64,000 bases of DNA from Sipunculus nudus (Eukaryota; Annelida; Sipuncula; Golfingiida; Sipunculidae), in NCBI GenBank assembly GCA_026874595.1, contig CM049315.1:63487389-63551388 (forward strand). Direction: 5' to 3'. The notes below the pieces were generated by a model. The model saw only the letters and a list, made by a program, of their open reading frames with translations. It was not told the origin of the DNA and ran no database searches. The number at the start of each line of letters is the position of its first letter. Position 1 is the stretch's first letter. The position numbers were made by a program, and so were the translations under genes. This document shows positions 38,040-49,158 of this stretch, piece after piece.

Positions 38040-41000
38040 TACAAGATCGTGTTGTGCAAAATAGAAGATTAAAATTGCAAAAGAAGCAATTCAGAAGCTC
38101 CATTAGGCCATTTAGAACCGGGTACAAACATCGATCTCGCCGAAATCAGCTGGGTTTTTGCCTAATTCATGATCGTGTGTTGTGCAAAAATTGCAGATTT
38201 AAATTGCAAAAGAAGCAATTCAGAAGCTTCATTAGGCCGTTTAGAACCAGATACAAACATCTTTTACGCCGAAATCAGCTCGGTTTTTGCGTAATACAAG
38301 ATCGTGTTTTGTGCAAAGATGACCGATTTAAACTGCAAAAGAAGCGTTTAAGAAGCTTTATCAGGCCATTAAGAATCAGTTAGGAACGTCGTTTTTGCTG
38401 AAATCAACTCGGTTTTTTTTTGCGTAATATAAGATCGTGTGTTGTGCAAAGATGATGATTTAAACTGCAAAAGAAGCGTTTGAGAAACTTTATTAGGCCA
38501 TTTAGAACCAGTTACAAATGTCGTTTTTTGGCCGAAATCAGCTCGGTTTTTGCGTAATATAGGATCCTGTTTTGCGCAAAATGGCCGATTTAAACTGCGA
38601 TAGAAGTGTTTTTATAGCTTCATTAGGCCATTTAGAAATTGGTAAAAACATCGCTCTTGCGGAAATAAAATCGGTTTTTGCGTATTACAACATCGTGTTG
38701 TGCAAAATAGAAGATTAAAATTGCAAAAGAAGCAATTCAGAAGCTCCATTAGGCCATTTAGAACCGGGTACAAATATCGATCTCGCCGAAATCAGCTAGG
38801 ATTTTGGCTATTTCAGGAACGTGTGTTGTGCAAAAATTACAGATTTCAATTGCAAAAGAAGCAATTCAGAAGCTTCATTAGGCCGTTTAGAATCAGATAC
38901 AAAAGTCTTTTACGACGAAATCAGCTCGGTTTTTTCGTAATACAAGATCGTGATTTGTGCAGAAACGGCTGATATAAACTGCGATAGAAGCGTTTAAATA
39001 GCTTCATTAGGCCATTTAGAAATTGTTAAAAACGTCGCTTTTGCTGAAATCAGATCGGTTTGCGCGTAGTACAAGATCGTGTTGTGCAAAATAGAAGATT
39101 AAAATTGCAAAAGAAGCAATTCAGAAGCTCCATTAGGCCATTTAGAACCGGGTACAAACATCGATCTCGCCGAAATCAGCTAGGTTTTTGCCTAATTCAT
39201 GATCGTGTGTTGTGCAAAAATTGCAGATTTAAATTGCAAAAGAAGCAATTCAGAAGCTTCATTAGGCCGTTCAGAACCAGATACAAACATTTTTTACGCC
39301 GAAATCAGCTCGGTTTTTGCGTAATACAAGATCGTGTTTATAAAGATGACCGATTTAAACTGCAAAAGAAGCGTTTAAGAAGCTTCATCACGCCATTAAG
39401 AATCAGTTAGGAACTTCGTTTTTGCTAAAATCAGCTCGGTTTTTTTTGCGTAATATAAGATCGTGTGTTTTGCAAAGATGATGATTTAAACTGCAAAAGA
39501 AGCGTTTGAGAAACTTCATTAGGCCATTTAGAACCAGTTACAAATGTCGTTTTTTTGCCGAAATCAGCTCGGTTTTTGCGTAATATAGGATCCTGTCTGT
39601 GCAAAATGGCCGATTTAAACTGCGAAAGAAGCGTTTTAGAAGCTTCATTTGTCCATTTACAAACAGTTACAAAAGTCGTTTTTGCCGAAATCAGCGCGAT
39701 TTTCGCGTTATACAAGATCGTACATTGTGAATAAATGGCCGATTTGAACTGCGAAAGAAGCGTTTTAATAGCTTCATCAGGCCATTTAGAACAAGTTACG
39801 AACGTCGTTTTTCCTGAAATCAGCTCGGTGTTCGCTTTATACAAGATCGTGTCTTGTGCAATGATCACCGATTTAAACTGCGAAAGAAGCCTTTTAGAAG
39901 CTTCCTCAGGCCATTAAGAACCAGTTAGAAACGTCGTTTTTGCTGAAATCAGCTCGATTTTTTTGCGTAATGCAAGATCGTGTTTGTGCAAATATTGCAG
40001 ATTTAAATTGCAAAAGAATCAATTCAGGAGCTTTATTAGGCCATTTAGAACCAGATACCAACGTCTTTTTCGCCGAAATCAGCTCGGTTTTTGCGTAATA
40101 CAAGACCGTGTTTTGTGCAAAGATGACCGATTTCAACTGCCAAGGAAGCGTTTTAGAAGCTTCATCAGGCCATTAAGAACCAGTTAGAAACGTCTTTTAC
40201 GCCGAAATCAGCTCGTTTTTTTCGTAATACAAGATCGTGATTTGTGCAGAAACGGCTGATTTAAACTGCGATAGAAGCGTTTTATTAGCTTCATTAGGCC
40301 ATTTAGAAATTGGTAAAAACGTCGCTCTTGCTGAAATCAGATCGGTTTTTGGGTAATACAACATAGTGTTGTGCAAAATAGAACATTAAAATTGCAAAAG
40401 AAGCAATTCAGAAGCTCCATTAGGCCATTTGGAATCGGGTACAAACATCGATCTCGCCGAAATCAGAAAGGTTTTAGCCTTATTCATGATAGTGTGTTGT
40501 GCAAAAATTGCAGATTTAAATTGCAAAAGAAGCAATTCAGAAACTTTATTAGGCCGTTTAGAACCAGATACAAACGTCTTTTACGCCGAAATCAGCTCGG
40601 TTTTTGCGTAATAAAAGATCGTGTTTTGTGCAAAGATGACCGATTTAAACTGCGAAAGAAGCGTTTTAGAAGCTTCATCAGGCCATTAAGAACCAGTTAG
40701 CAACGTCGTTTTTGCTTAAATCAGTTCGGTTTTTTTTTTGCGTAATTCAAAATCGTCTGTGGTGCAAAGATGACCGATTTAAACTGCTAAAGAAGCGTTT
40801 TAGAAGCTTCATCAGGCAATTAAGAAGTTAGAAACGTCTTTTACGCCGAAATCAGCTCGGTTTTTGCGTAATACAAGATCGTGTTTTGTGCAAAGATGAC
40901 CGATTTAAACTGCAAAAGAAGAGTTTAAGAAGCTTCAATAGGCCACTTAAAACCAGTTACAAAGATCTTTTTTGCCGAAATCGACTCGGTTTTTGCGTTA

Positions 41001-41180
41001 TAATAGATCATGATCCGTGCAAAAATGGTCAGTTTAAACTGCGAAAGAAGCGTTTCAGAAACTTCATTAGGCGACTTAAAACCCGTTACAATCGTCGTTT
41101 TCGTCGCAATCAGCTCGGTTTTCGCGTACTACAAGATCGTGTGTTGTGCAAAAATGGCCGTTTAAATTGCAAATGAAGCA
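38040..41180 (+). repeat. Satellite block shared with 59.4-62.0 kb, copy 1
   Basis: Offset to copy 2 is 21354 up to about 39380, then 20836-20837 from 39900 on. Shared rare marks include TACAAATATCGATC, GCGGAAATAAAATCGG, CGTTCAGAACC, CTTCCTCAGGCC and TTGGAATCGGGTAC. Confidence 0.82.
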
Positions 41181-41382
41181 TTTTAATAGCTTCATCAGGC
41201 CATTTAAAACAAGTTACAAACGTCGTTTTTGCCGAAATCAGCTCGGTTTTCGCTTTAAACAAGATCGTGTCTTGTGCAATGATCACCGATTTAAACTGTG
41301 AAAGAAGCGTTTTAGAAGCTTCATCAGGCCATTAAGAACCAGTTAGAAACGTCGTTTTTGCTTAAATCAGCTCGATTTTTTT

Positions 41383-44300
41383 TTGCGTAATGCAAGATCG
41401 TGTTTGTGCAAATATTGCAGATTTAAATTGCAAAAGAATCAATTCAGGAGCTTTATTAGGCCATTTAAAACCAGATACCAACGTCTTTTCCGCCGAAATC
41501 AGCTCGGTTTTTGCGTAATACAAGACCGTGTTTTGCGCAAAGATGACCGATTTAAACTGCCAAGGAAGCCTTTTAGAAGCTTCATCAGGCTATCAAAAAC
41601 CAGTTAGTAACGTCGTTTTTGCTGAAATCAGCTCGATTTTTTGCGTAATACAAAATCGTGTGTTGTGCAAAGATGACCGATTTAAACTGCTAAAGAAGCG
41701 TTTTAGAAGCTTCATCAGGCCATTAAGAACCAGTTAGAAACGTCTTTTACGCCGAAATCAGCTCTTTTTTTCGTAATACATGATCGTGATTTGTGCAGAA
41801 ACGGCTGATTTAAACTGCGATAGAAGCGTTTTAATAGCTCCATTAGGCCATTTAGAAATTGGTAAAAACATCCATCTCGCCGAAATCAGCTAGGTTTTTG
41901 GCTAATTCAGGAACGTGTGTTGTGCAAAAATTACAGATTTCAATTGCAAAAGAAGCAATTCAGAAGCTTCATTAGGCCGTTTAGAATCAGATACAAACGT
42001 CTTTTACGACGAAATCAGCTCGGTTTTTTCCTAATACAAGATCGTGATTTGTGCAGAAACGGCTAATATAAACTGCGATAGAAGCGTTTAAATAGCTTCA
42101 TTAGGCCATTTAGAAATTGTTAAAAACGTCGCTCTTGCTGAAATCAGATCGGTTTTCGCGTAGTACAAGATCGTGTCTTGTGCAATGATCACCGATTTAA
42201 ACTGCGAAAGAAGCCTTTTAGAAGCTTCATCAGGCCATTAAGAACCAGTTAGAAACGTCGTTTTTGCTGAAATCAGCTCGATTTTTTGCGTAATGCAAGA
42301 TCGTGTTTGTGCAAATATTGCAGATTTAAATTGTAAAAGAATCAATTCAGGAGCTTTATTAGACCATTTAGATCCAGATACCAACGTCTTTTTCGCCGAA
42401 ATCAGCTCGTTTTTGCGTAATACAAGACCGTGTTTTCTGCAAAGATGACCGATTTAAACTGCCAAGGAAGCCTTTTAGAAGCTTCATCAGGCCATTAAGA
42501 ACCAGTTAGCAACGTCGTTTTTGCTGAAATCAGCTCGATTTTTTGCGTAATACAAAATCGTGTGTTGTGCAAAGATGACCGATTTAAACTGCTTAAGAAG
42601 CGTTTTAGAAGCTTCATCAGGCCATTTAGAACCAGTTAGAAACGTCTTTTTCGCCGAAATCAGCTCGTTTTTGCGTAATACAAGACCGTGTTTTGTGCAA
42701 AGATGACCGATTTAAACTGCCAAGGAAGCCTTTTAGAAGCTTCATCAGGCCATTAAGAACCAGTTAGCAACGTCGTTTTTGCTGAAATCAGCTCGATTTT
42801 TTGCGTAATACAAAATCGTGTGTTGTGCAAAGATGACCGATTTAAACTGCTTAAGAAGCGTTTTAGAAGCTTCATCAGGCCATTGAGAACCAGTTAGAAA
42901 CGTCTTTTACGGCGAAATCAGCTCTTTTTTTTCGTAATACAAGATCGTGATTTGTTCAGAAACGGCTGATTTAAACTGCGATAGAAGCGTTTTAATAGCT
43001 TCATTAGGCCATTTAGAAATTGGTAAAATCGTCGCTCTTGCTGAAATCAGATCGGTTTTTGCGTAATACAAGATCGTGTTTTGTGCAAAGATGACCGATT
43101 TAAACTGCTAAAGAAGCGTTTTAGAAGCTTCATCAGGCCACTAAGAACCAGTTAGAAACGTCTTTTACGCCGAAATCAGCTCGTTTTTTTCGTAATACAA
43201 GATCGTGATTTGTGCAGAAACGGCTGATTTAAACTGCAATAGAAGCGTTTTAATAGCTTCATTAGGCCATTTAGAAATTGGTAAAAACGTCGCTCTTGCT
43301 GAAATCAGGTCGGTTTTCGCGTAATACAACATCGTGTTGTGCAAAATAGAAGATTAAAATTGCAAAAGAAGCAATTCAGAAGCTCCATTAGGCCATTTAG
43401 AACCGGGTACAAACATCGATCTCGCCGAAATCAGATAGGTTTTTGGCTATTTCAGGAACGTGTGTTGTGCAAAAATTACAGATTTAAATTGCAAAAGAAG
43501 CAATTCAGAAGCTCCATTAGGCCATTTAGAACCGGGTACAAACATCGATCTCGCCGAAATCAGCTAGGTTTTTGCCTAATTCATGATCCTGTGTTGTGCA
43601 AAAATTGCAGATTTAAATTGCAAAAGAAGCAATTCAGAAGCTTCATTAGGCCGTTTAGAACCAGATACAAACATCTTTTACGCCGAAATCAGCTCGGTTT
43701 TTGCGTAATACAAAATCGTGTGTTGTGCAAAGATGACCGATTTAAACTGGGAAAGAAGCGATTCAATAGCTTCATTAGTCGACTTAAAACCCGTTACAAC
43801 CGTCGTTTTCGCTGAAATAAGCTCGGTTTTTGCGTAGTACAAGATCGTGTGTTGGGCAAATATCACCGATTTAAACTGCGAGAGAAGAGATTCAATAGCT
43901 TCATAAGGCGACTTATAACCCGTTACAACCGTCGTTTTTGCCGAAATAAGCTCGGTTTTTGCGTAGTACAAGATCGTGTGTTGGGCAAATATCACCGATT
44001 AAAACTGCTAAATAAGCATTTTAGAAACTTCATCAGACCATTAAGAACCAGTTAGAAACGGCGTTTTTGCTGAAATCAGCTCGATTTTTTTAGCGTAATA
44101 TAAGATCGTGTTTGTGCAAAAATGACCGATTTAAACTGCAAAAGAAGAGTTGAAGAAGCTTCAATAGGCCACTTCAAACCAGTTACTAAGATCTTTTTTG
44201 CCGAAATCGACTCGGTTTTTGCGTTATAATAGATCATGATCCGTGCAAAAATGGTCATTTTAAACTGCGAAAGAAGCGTTTCAGAAACTTCATTAGGCGA

Positions 44301-44390
44301 CTTAAATCCCGTTACAATCGTCGTTTTCGTCGCAATCAGCTCGATTTTTTTGCGTAATGCAAGATCGTGTTTGTGCAAATATTGCAGATT
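41383..44390 (+). repeat. Satellite block repeated at 7.78 kb, copy 1
   Basis: Matches 49159-52167 at offset 7776-7777 (similarity already starts in the D run at 40886, matching 48664). Contains two tandem runs of GCCAAGGAAGCC and CTGCTTAAGAAGCG monomers at about 42420-42900, A-B'' pairs at 43339, and the F dimer. Confidence 0.82.
43814..44071 (+). repeat. Monomer subtype F dimer, third locus
   Basis: 43814-43942 and 43943-44071. As the first locus, but with GAAATAAG instead of TAAATAAG at the start. Confidence 0.87.
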
Positions 44391-44589
44391 TAAATTGTAA
44401 AAGAATCAATTCAGGAGCTTTATTAGACCATTTAGATCCAGATACCAACGTCTTTTTCGCCGAAATCAGCTCGTTTTTGCGTAATACAAGACCGTGTGTT
44501 GTGCAAAGATGACCGATTTAAACTGCTTAAGAAGCGTTTTAGAAGCTTCATCAGGCCATTGAGAACCAGTTAGAAACGTCTTTTACGCC

Positions 44590-44718
44590 GAAATCAGCTC
44601 GTTTTTTTCGTAATACAAGATCGTGATTTGTGCAGAAACGGCTGATTAAAATTGCAAAAGAAGCAATTCAGAAGCTCCATTAGGCCATTTAGAACCGGGT
44701 ACAAACATCGATCTCGCC
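44590..44718 (+). repeat. Chimeric monomer G/A, copy 1
   Basis: Starts as subtype G (CGTTTTTTTCGTAATAC, GTGATTTGTGCAGAAACGGC) and switches after TGATTAAAATTGC to subtype A (GAAGCTCCATTAGGCC, CCGGGTACAAACATCGATC). Length 129 bp. A second copy is at 54042. Confidence 0.85.
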
Positions 44719-46086
44719 GAAATCAGCTAGGTTTTTGGCTAATTCAGGAACGTGTGTTGTGCAAAAATTACAGATTTCAATTGCAAAAGAAGCAATTCAG
44801 AAGCTTCATTAGGCCGTTTAGAACCAGTTACAAAAGTCGTTTTTGCCGAAATCAGCGCGATTTTCGCGTTATACAAGATCGTACGTTGTGAATAAATGGC
44901 CGATTTGAACTGCGAAAGAAGCGTTTTAATAGCTTCATCAGGCCATTTAGAAATTGTTAAAAACGTCGCTTTTGCTGAAATCAGATCGGTTTTCGCGTAG
45001 TACAAGATCGTGTTGTGCAAAATAGAAGATTAAAATTGCAAAAGAAGCAATTCAGAAGCTCCATTAGGCCATTTAGAACCGGGTACAAACATCGATCTCG
45101 CCGAAATCAGCTAGGTTTTTGCCTAATTCATGATCGTGTGTTGTGCAAAAATTGCAGATTTAAATTGCAAAAGAAGCAATTAAGAAGCTTCATTAGGCCG
45201 TTTAGAACCAGATACAAACATCTTTTACGCCGAAATCAGCTCGGTTTTTGCGTAATACAAAATCGTGTTTTGTGCAAAGATGACTGATTTAAACTGCAAA
45301 AGAAGCAATTAAGAAGCTTTATCAGGCCATTAAGAATCAGTTAGGAACGTCGTTTTTGCTGAAATCAGCTCGGTTTTTTTTTGCGTAATATAAGATCGTG
45401 TGTTGTGCAAAGATGATCGATTTAAACTGCAAAAGAAGCGTTTGAGAAACTTCATTAGGCCATTTAGAACCAGTTACAAATGTCGTTTTTTGGCCGAAAT
45501 CAGCTCGGATTTTGCGTAGTATAGGATTCTGTTTTGTGCAAAATGGCCGATTTAAACTGCGAAAGAAGCGTTTTAGAAGCTTCATTTGTCCATTTACAAC
45601 CAGTTACAAAAGTCGTTTTTGCCGAAATCAGCGCGATTTTCGCGTTATACAAGATCGTACGTTGTGAATAAATGGCCGATTTGAACTGCGAAAGAAGCGT
45701 TTTAATAGCTTCATCAGGCCATTTAGAACAAGTTACGAACGTCGTTTTTCCCGAAATCAGCTCGGTGTTCGCTTTATACAAGATCGTGTCTTGTGCAATG
45801 ATCACCGATTTAAACTGCGAAGGAAGCCTTTTAGAAGCTTCATTAGGCCATTAAGAACCAGTTAGAAACGTCGTTATTGCTGAAATCAGCTCGATTTTTT
45901 TGCGTAATGCAAGATCGTGTTTCTGCAAATATTGCAGATTTAAATTGCAAAAGAATCAATTCAGGAGCTTTATTAGGCCATTTAGAACCAGATACCAACG
46001 TCTTTTTCGCCGAAATCAGCTCGATTTTTTGCGTAATACAAAATCGTGTGTTGTGCAAAGATGACCGATTTAAACTGCTTAAGAAG

Positions 46087-46097
46087 CGTTTTAGAAG
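46087..46097. repeat. Left target-site duplication, element copy 1
   Basis: CGTTTTAGAAG is the last satellite sequence before the element. The same 11 bp begin the right flank at 48181. Confidence 0.82.
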
Positions 46098-46100
46098 GTA

Positions 46101-46279
46101 ACAGGAACTCTCGGCCCCAGAAACACTCGTCCCAGAGACACTCGGCCCCAGCGACTCTCGGCCCCAGAGACACTCGGCCCCTGAGACGCTCGGCCCTAGA
46201 GACACTCGGCCCCTAGTCAGCAGGACCCAGCGACACTCGGCCCCGTCCGGTCGCCGCCCCCAGAGACACTCGGCCCAGG
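46101..46279 (+). repeat. Left terminal inverted repeat, copy 1 (179 bp)
   Basis: Built from a 16-bp subrepeat of the form GGCCCCAGAGACACTC. There are six consecutive units of 15-16 bp with small changes (CAGAAAC, CAGCGACT, CTGAGACG, CTAGAGAC), then two longer units carrying TAGTCAGCAGGACC and GTCCGGTCGCCGCC insertions. Strongly GC-rich against AT-rich surroundings. Confidence 0.9.
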
Positions 46280-46400
46280 AGTCTAGCCTCGGGAAACCCC
46301 TCAGAAAACCTTCCCGTAGTTATCCCTTCCGGGCCAGAGGTCTGATACTAGCTTACCGTCTTATACTAGCTTAGAAAAACCCCTCAGAAAACAACCTTCC
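46280..46400. repeat. Left subterminal region with 16-bp and 11-bp repeats
   Basis: AAACCCCTCAGAAAAC occurs at 46294-46309 and again at 46377-46392, and inverted at 47957-47972 near the right end. ATACTAGCTTA occurs at 46345-46355 and 46363-46373. The left string CGTAGTTATCCCTTCCGG resembles the inverted right string CGTAGTTATCTCTTCTGG, so the inverted repeat continues imperfectly about 50 bp inward. Such subterminal repeats could be transposase-binding sites; this is inference. Confidence 0.7.
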
Positions 46401-47940
46401 CGTGATATACTGAGTCGGAAGTCGGAGAATGGAAGCCCGTTCTTTTACCGTCTTAGGTTCATTAGGGAAGGGTTTAATGAGTCAAAACAAAAACGAGAGA
46501 AAGTGAAAGTAAAACGTATTTATTAATTGATAATAGTGTTTAATGTTAAATATGTAGTTCCTGATTATGATATTAGCCAATATATACACAAACCGAAATA
46601 GAAAACGTTCCAAATATCACAGTATGAATGAAGTATATGAAAGTGACCCGTAAAGTCACCAAATTACAAATTAAAGAGTAGGCTTATATACAAGTATGTC
46701 AATTTACACACATATATAAAACAAATCAAAGTAGAAAGTGTTTTCTACTTCGTGTTTTCTACTTCTAATTTCTAACTAATGTTAACTAACGTTAATGTTC
46801 TAACTAATGACAGAGCGTACATAAAGAAGCAAGAATACACACACAATGCCAAAATCTTAAAGAAACGGTAAATTATGACTACTTCCACATATACACATCA
46901 AATATCGTTGATGTTTTAACTAATGACAGAGCGTACGTAAAAAGCAATGGTATAAGAACTCTTCTCTAATGGGATTGATATGTATACAAAATTCATATAT
47001 ATATATACAAAGCCAAAATCATAAAGAAACTGTAATTTACGACTATTAGGAACGGTAATTTATGACTATTTCCACATATATACATAAAAGATATGAAGTA
47101 TTCCAAAGGCCATAGAGCCTGCATCAAGCACACATCAAAGTTCCACTGTGTACGCTACATTTCAAACTCTGGTTTGTGAATGACTTCTTGGTTAGTTGAT
47201 TATGGATATGCTCAATCAGGGGTTTACCGAACTTACTATGCAATCAAAGGTTATTGTTATGACGGCAGTAATCACAGCCAACAAGATCACAAAGACGGCA
47301 ATTAGACTTCGATCAATACCGAGACAAACGGATAAATACCGAGGTAAATTTAACGGTGACAATTTCTCATTTTATATCAGTTATTTCTTGATTCATTTAT
47401 ATAAATACTACAGCGTATTATAAAAAAGAAATATTATATTTGGCTCCTTCAACGTTTATTGCATCCATTTATTTGGCGTGACCACCACAGGATAATGGTT
47501 CAGCACCTTTTATTTAACAATCTATAATTTTTTTATAAGTCATATACAAAGATAATTTTATGATATCTGGGCTACACGAAGATATATGTTTCACGAGAAA
47601 GGACGGTCCGTGCCGAGGCCTGGCCCCAATATTTTTGGGGGGTAAGTTAATGCGGCCTTCAGGAAACAGTTGAAATGAACGAACACATAAGCTTACGAAA
47701 ACTAATAATTTAAGAGGAGACATAACACCTGGCCATGTATTTTCTATTGTGTGTAAAATACATATAATTTGTGGAATATGATAAAAAATCATATGGATTA
47801 TTATACAGATATTTTTTCAAAAATAAGCATGGTTTTAATTTTTATAATCACCAATATATATATATATTGTATGTGCTATATTTGTTTTTTATGGAAAATT
47901 TAACTTTAATTTCTTCGTGGCGTTCAATATCCAGAAGAGA
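46400..47940. other. AT-rich interior of element copy 1, no gene recognised
   Basis: Open frames of 75 codons (47196-47423, plus) and 92 codons (47514-47792, minus) are present, but no domain, motif or codon bias supports them. Imperfect internal direct repeats occur: TAACTAATGACAGAGCGTAC at 46801 and 46917 (offset 116), and GCCAAAATC-TAAAGAAAC-GTAA blocks at 46848 and 47012 plus a related block at 47051. AT dinucleotide tracts lie at 46994-47008 and 47853-47868. Confidence 0.75.
47600..47660. other. GC-rich patch with CCCCAA/TTGGGG hairpin
   Basis: Within the AT-rich interior, GGACGGTCCGTGCCGAGGCC is followed by CCCCAA (47624-47629), a 5-nt loop and TTGGGG (47635-47640). It is not related to the TIR subrepeat. 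It may be a structural site or a remnant of an older insertion. Confidence 0.5.
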
Positions 47941-47998
47941 TAACTACGAGCAGGTTGTTTTCTGAGGGGTTTCGCGAGGCCAGTATCGGACCCGATGC

Positions 47999-48177
47999 CC
48001 TGGGCCGAGTGTCTCTGGGGGCGGCGACCGGACGGGGCCGAGTGTCGCTGGGTCCTGCTGACTAGGGGCCGAGTGTCTCTGGGGCCGAGCGTCTCAGGGG
48101 CCGAGTGTCTCTGGGGCCGAGAGTCGCTGGGGCCGAGTGTCTCTGGGACGAGTGTCTCTTGGGCCGAGAGTTCCTGT
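47999..48177 (-). repeat. Right terminal inverted repeat, copy 1 (179 bp)
   Basis: Reverse complement of 46101-46279 with about three substitutions and no length change, including both irregular units. The perfect length match shows that the two TIRs share one origin or have been homogenised. Confidence 0.9.
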
Positions 48178-48180
48178 ATT

Positions 48181-48191
48181 CGTTTTAGAAG
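48181..48191. repeat. Right target-site duplication, element copy 1
   Basis: CGTTTTAGAAG, identical to 46087-46097; the monomer then continues normally with CTTCATCAGG. Confidence 0.82.
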
Positions 48192-49158
48192 CTTCATCAG
48201 GCCATTAAGAACCAGTTAGAAACGTCTTTTACGCCGAAATCAGCTCGTTTTTTCGTAATACAAGATCGTGATTTGTGCAGAAACGGCTGATTTAAACTGC
48301 GATAGAAGCGGTTTAATAGCTTCATTAGGCCATTTAGAAATTGGTAAAAACGTCGCTCTTGCTGAAATCAGATCGGTTTTCGCGTAATACAAGATCGTGT
48401 TTTGTGCAAAGATGACCGATTTAAACTGCGAAAGAAGCGTTTTAGAAGCTTCATCAGGCCATTAAGAACCAGTTAGCAACGTCGTTTTTGCCCGAAATCA
48501 GCTCGGTTTTTTTTTTGCGTAATTCAAAATCATCTGTGGTGCAAAGATGACCGATTTAAACTGCTAAAGAAGCGTTTTAGCAGATTCATCAGGCAATTAA
48601 GAAGTTAGAAACGTCGTTTTTGCTAAAATCAGCTCGATTTTTTAGTGTAATATAAGATCGTGTTTGTGCAAAGATGACCAATTTAAACTGCAAAAGAAGA
48701 GTTTAAGAAGGTTCAATAGGCCACTTAAAACCAGTTACAAAGATCTTTTTTGCCGAAATCGACTCGGTTTTTGCGTTATAATAGATCATGATCCGTGCAA
48801 AAATGGCCAGTTTAAACTGCGAAAGAAGCGTTTCAGAAACTTCATTAGGCGACTTAAAACCCGTTACAATCGTCGTTTTCGTCGCAATCAGCTCGGTTTT
48901 CGCGTAGTACAAGATCGTGTGTTGTGCAAAAATGGCCGTTTAAATTGCAAATGAAGCATTTTAATAGCTTCATCAGGCCATTTAAAACAAGTTACAAACG
49001 TCGTTTTTGCCGAAATCAGCTCGGTTTTCGCTTTAAACAAGATCGTGTCTTGTGCAATGATCACCGATTTAAACTGTGAAAGAAGCCTTTTAGAAGCTTC
49101 ATCAGGCCATTAAGAACCAGTTAGAAACGTCGTTTTTGCTAAAATCAGCTCGATTTTT

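Larger units (their letters stand above)
1..46097 (+). repeat. Satellite array, left segment (~129-bp monomers)
   Basis: Uninterrupted head-to-tail tandem monomers. Taking the recurrent GAAATCAG motif (variants AAAATCAG and GCAATCAG) as monomer start, the first starts are 6, 135, 264, 390, 519, 648, 780, 908, 1037, 1166, 1297, 1426, 1555 and 1683. This gives lengths of 126-132 bp and a mean of 129.0. Conserved blocks in order are GAAATCAGCTCGG, a T-run plus GCGTAATACAAGATCGTG, TGTGCAAAGATGACCGATTT, AAACTGCGAAAGAAGCG, TTTTAGAAGCTTCATCAGG, CCATTTAGAACCAGTTAC and AAACGTCGTTTTTGCC. All copies lie in the same orientation. A HindIII-type AAGCTT and a DraI-type TTTAAA occur in many but not all monomers. 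No host gene or RNA gene is seen. Strand is nominal; transcription is unknown. Confidence 0.97.
46098..48180. mobile_element. Foldback-like TIR element, copy 1 (2083 bp)
   Basis: This stretch breaks a satellite monomer and shares no sequence with the satellite. Its ends are inverted copies, ACAGGAACTCTCGGCC on the left and GGCCGAGAGTTCCTGT on the right, with three odd bases outside each (GTA and ATT). The 179-bp terminal inverted repeats (46101-46279, 47999-48177) differ at about three positions. The AT-rich interior has no recognisable transposase, integrase or reverse transcriptase; its frames are at most about 100 codons and look incidental. Long subrepeat-built TIRs are typical of foldback elements. 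A 9-11 bp duplication is typical of the Mutator superfamily, and Drosophila FB elements make 9 bp. I infer a non-autonomous DNA transposon; superfamily unproven. Confidence 0.82.

Noticed and set aside
1-46097. CRISPR array, because of regular repeats
   Set aside because: The repeat covers the whole 129-bp unit; there are no unique spacers between short identical repeats and no cas genes.
47196-47965. Frames of 64-92 codons inside the element as a transposase
   Set aside because: Short, AT-rich, overlapping on opposite strands, and without a DDE, zinc-finger or other known motif.
47999-48177. G-quadruplexes in the G-rich strand of the TIR
   Set aside because: G-runs of 3-5 recur, but they are about 12 nt apart, longer than usual quadruplex loops; the GC-rich inverted arms favour a simple hairpin.
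46098-48180. LTR retrotransposon or Helitron
   Set aside because: The ends are inverted, not direct, repeats; there is no primer-binding site or polypurine tract, no CTRR end or 3' hairpin, and a flank duplication is present, unlike Helitrons.
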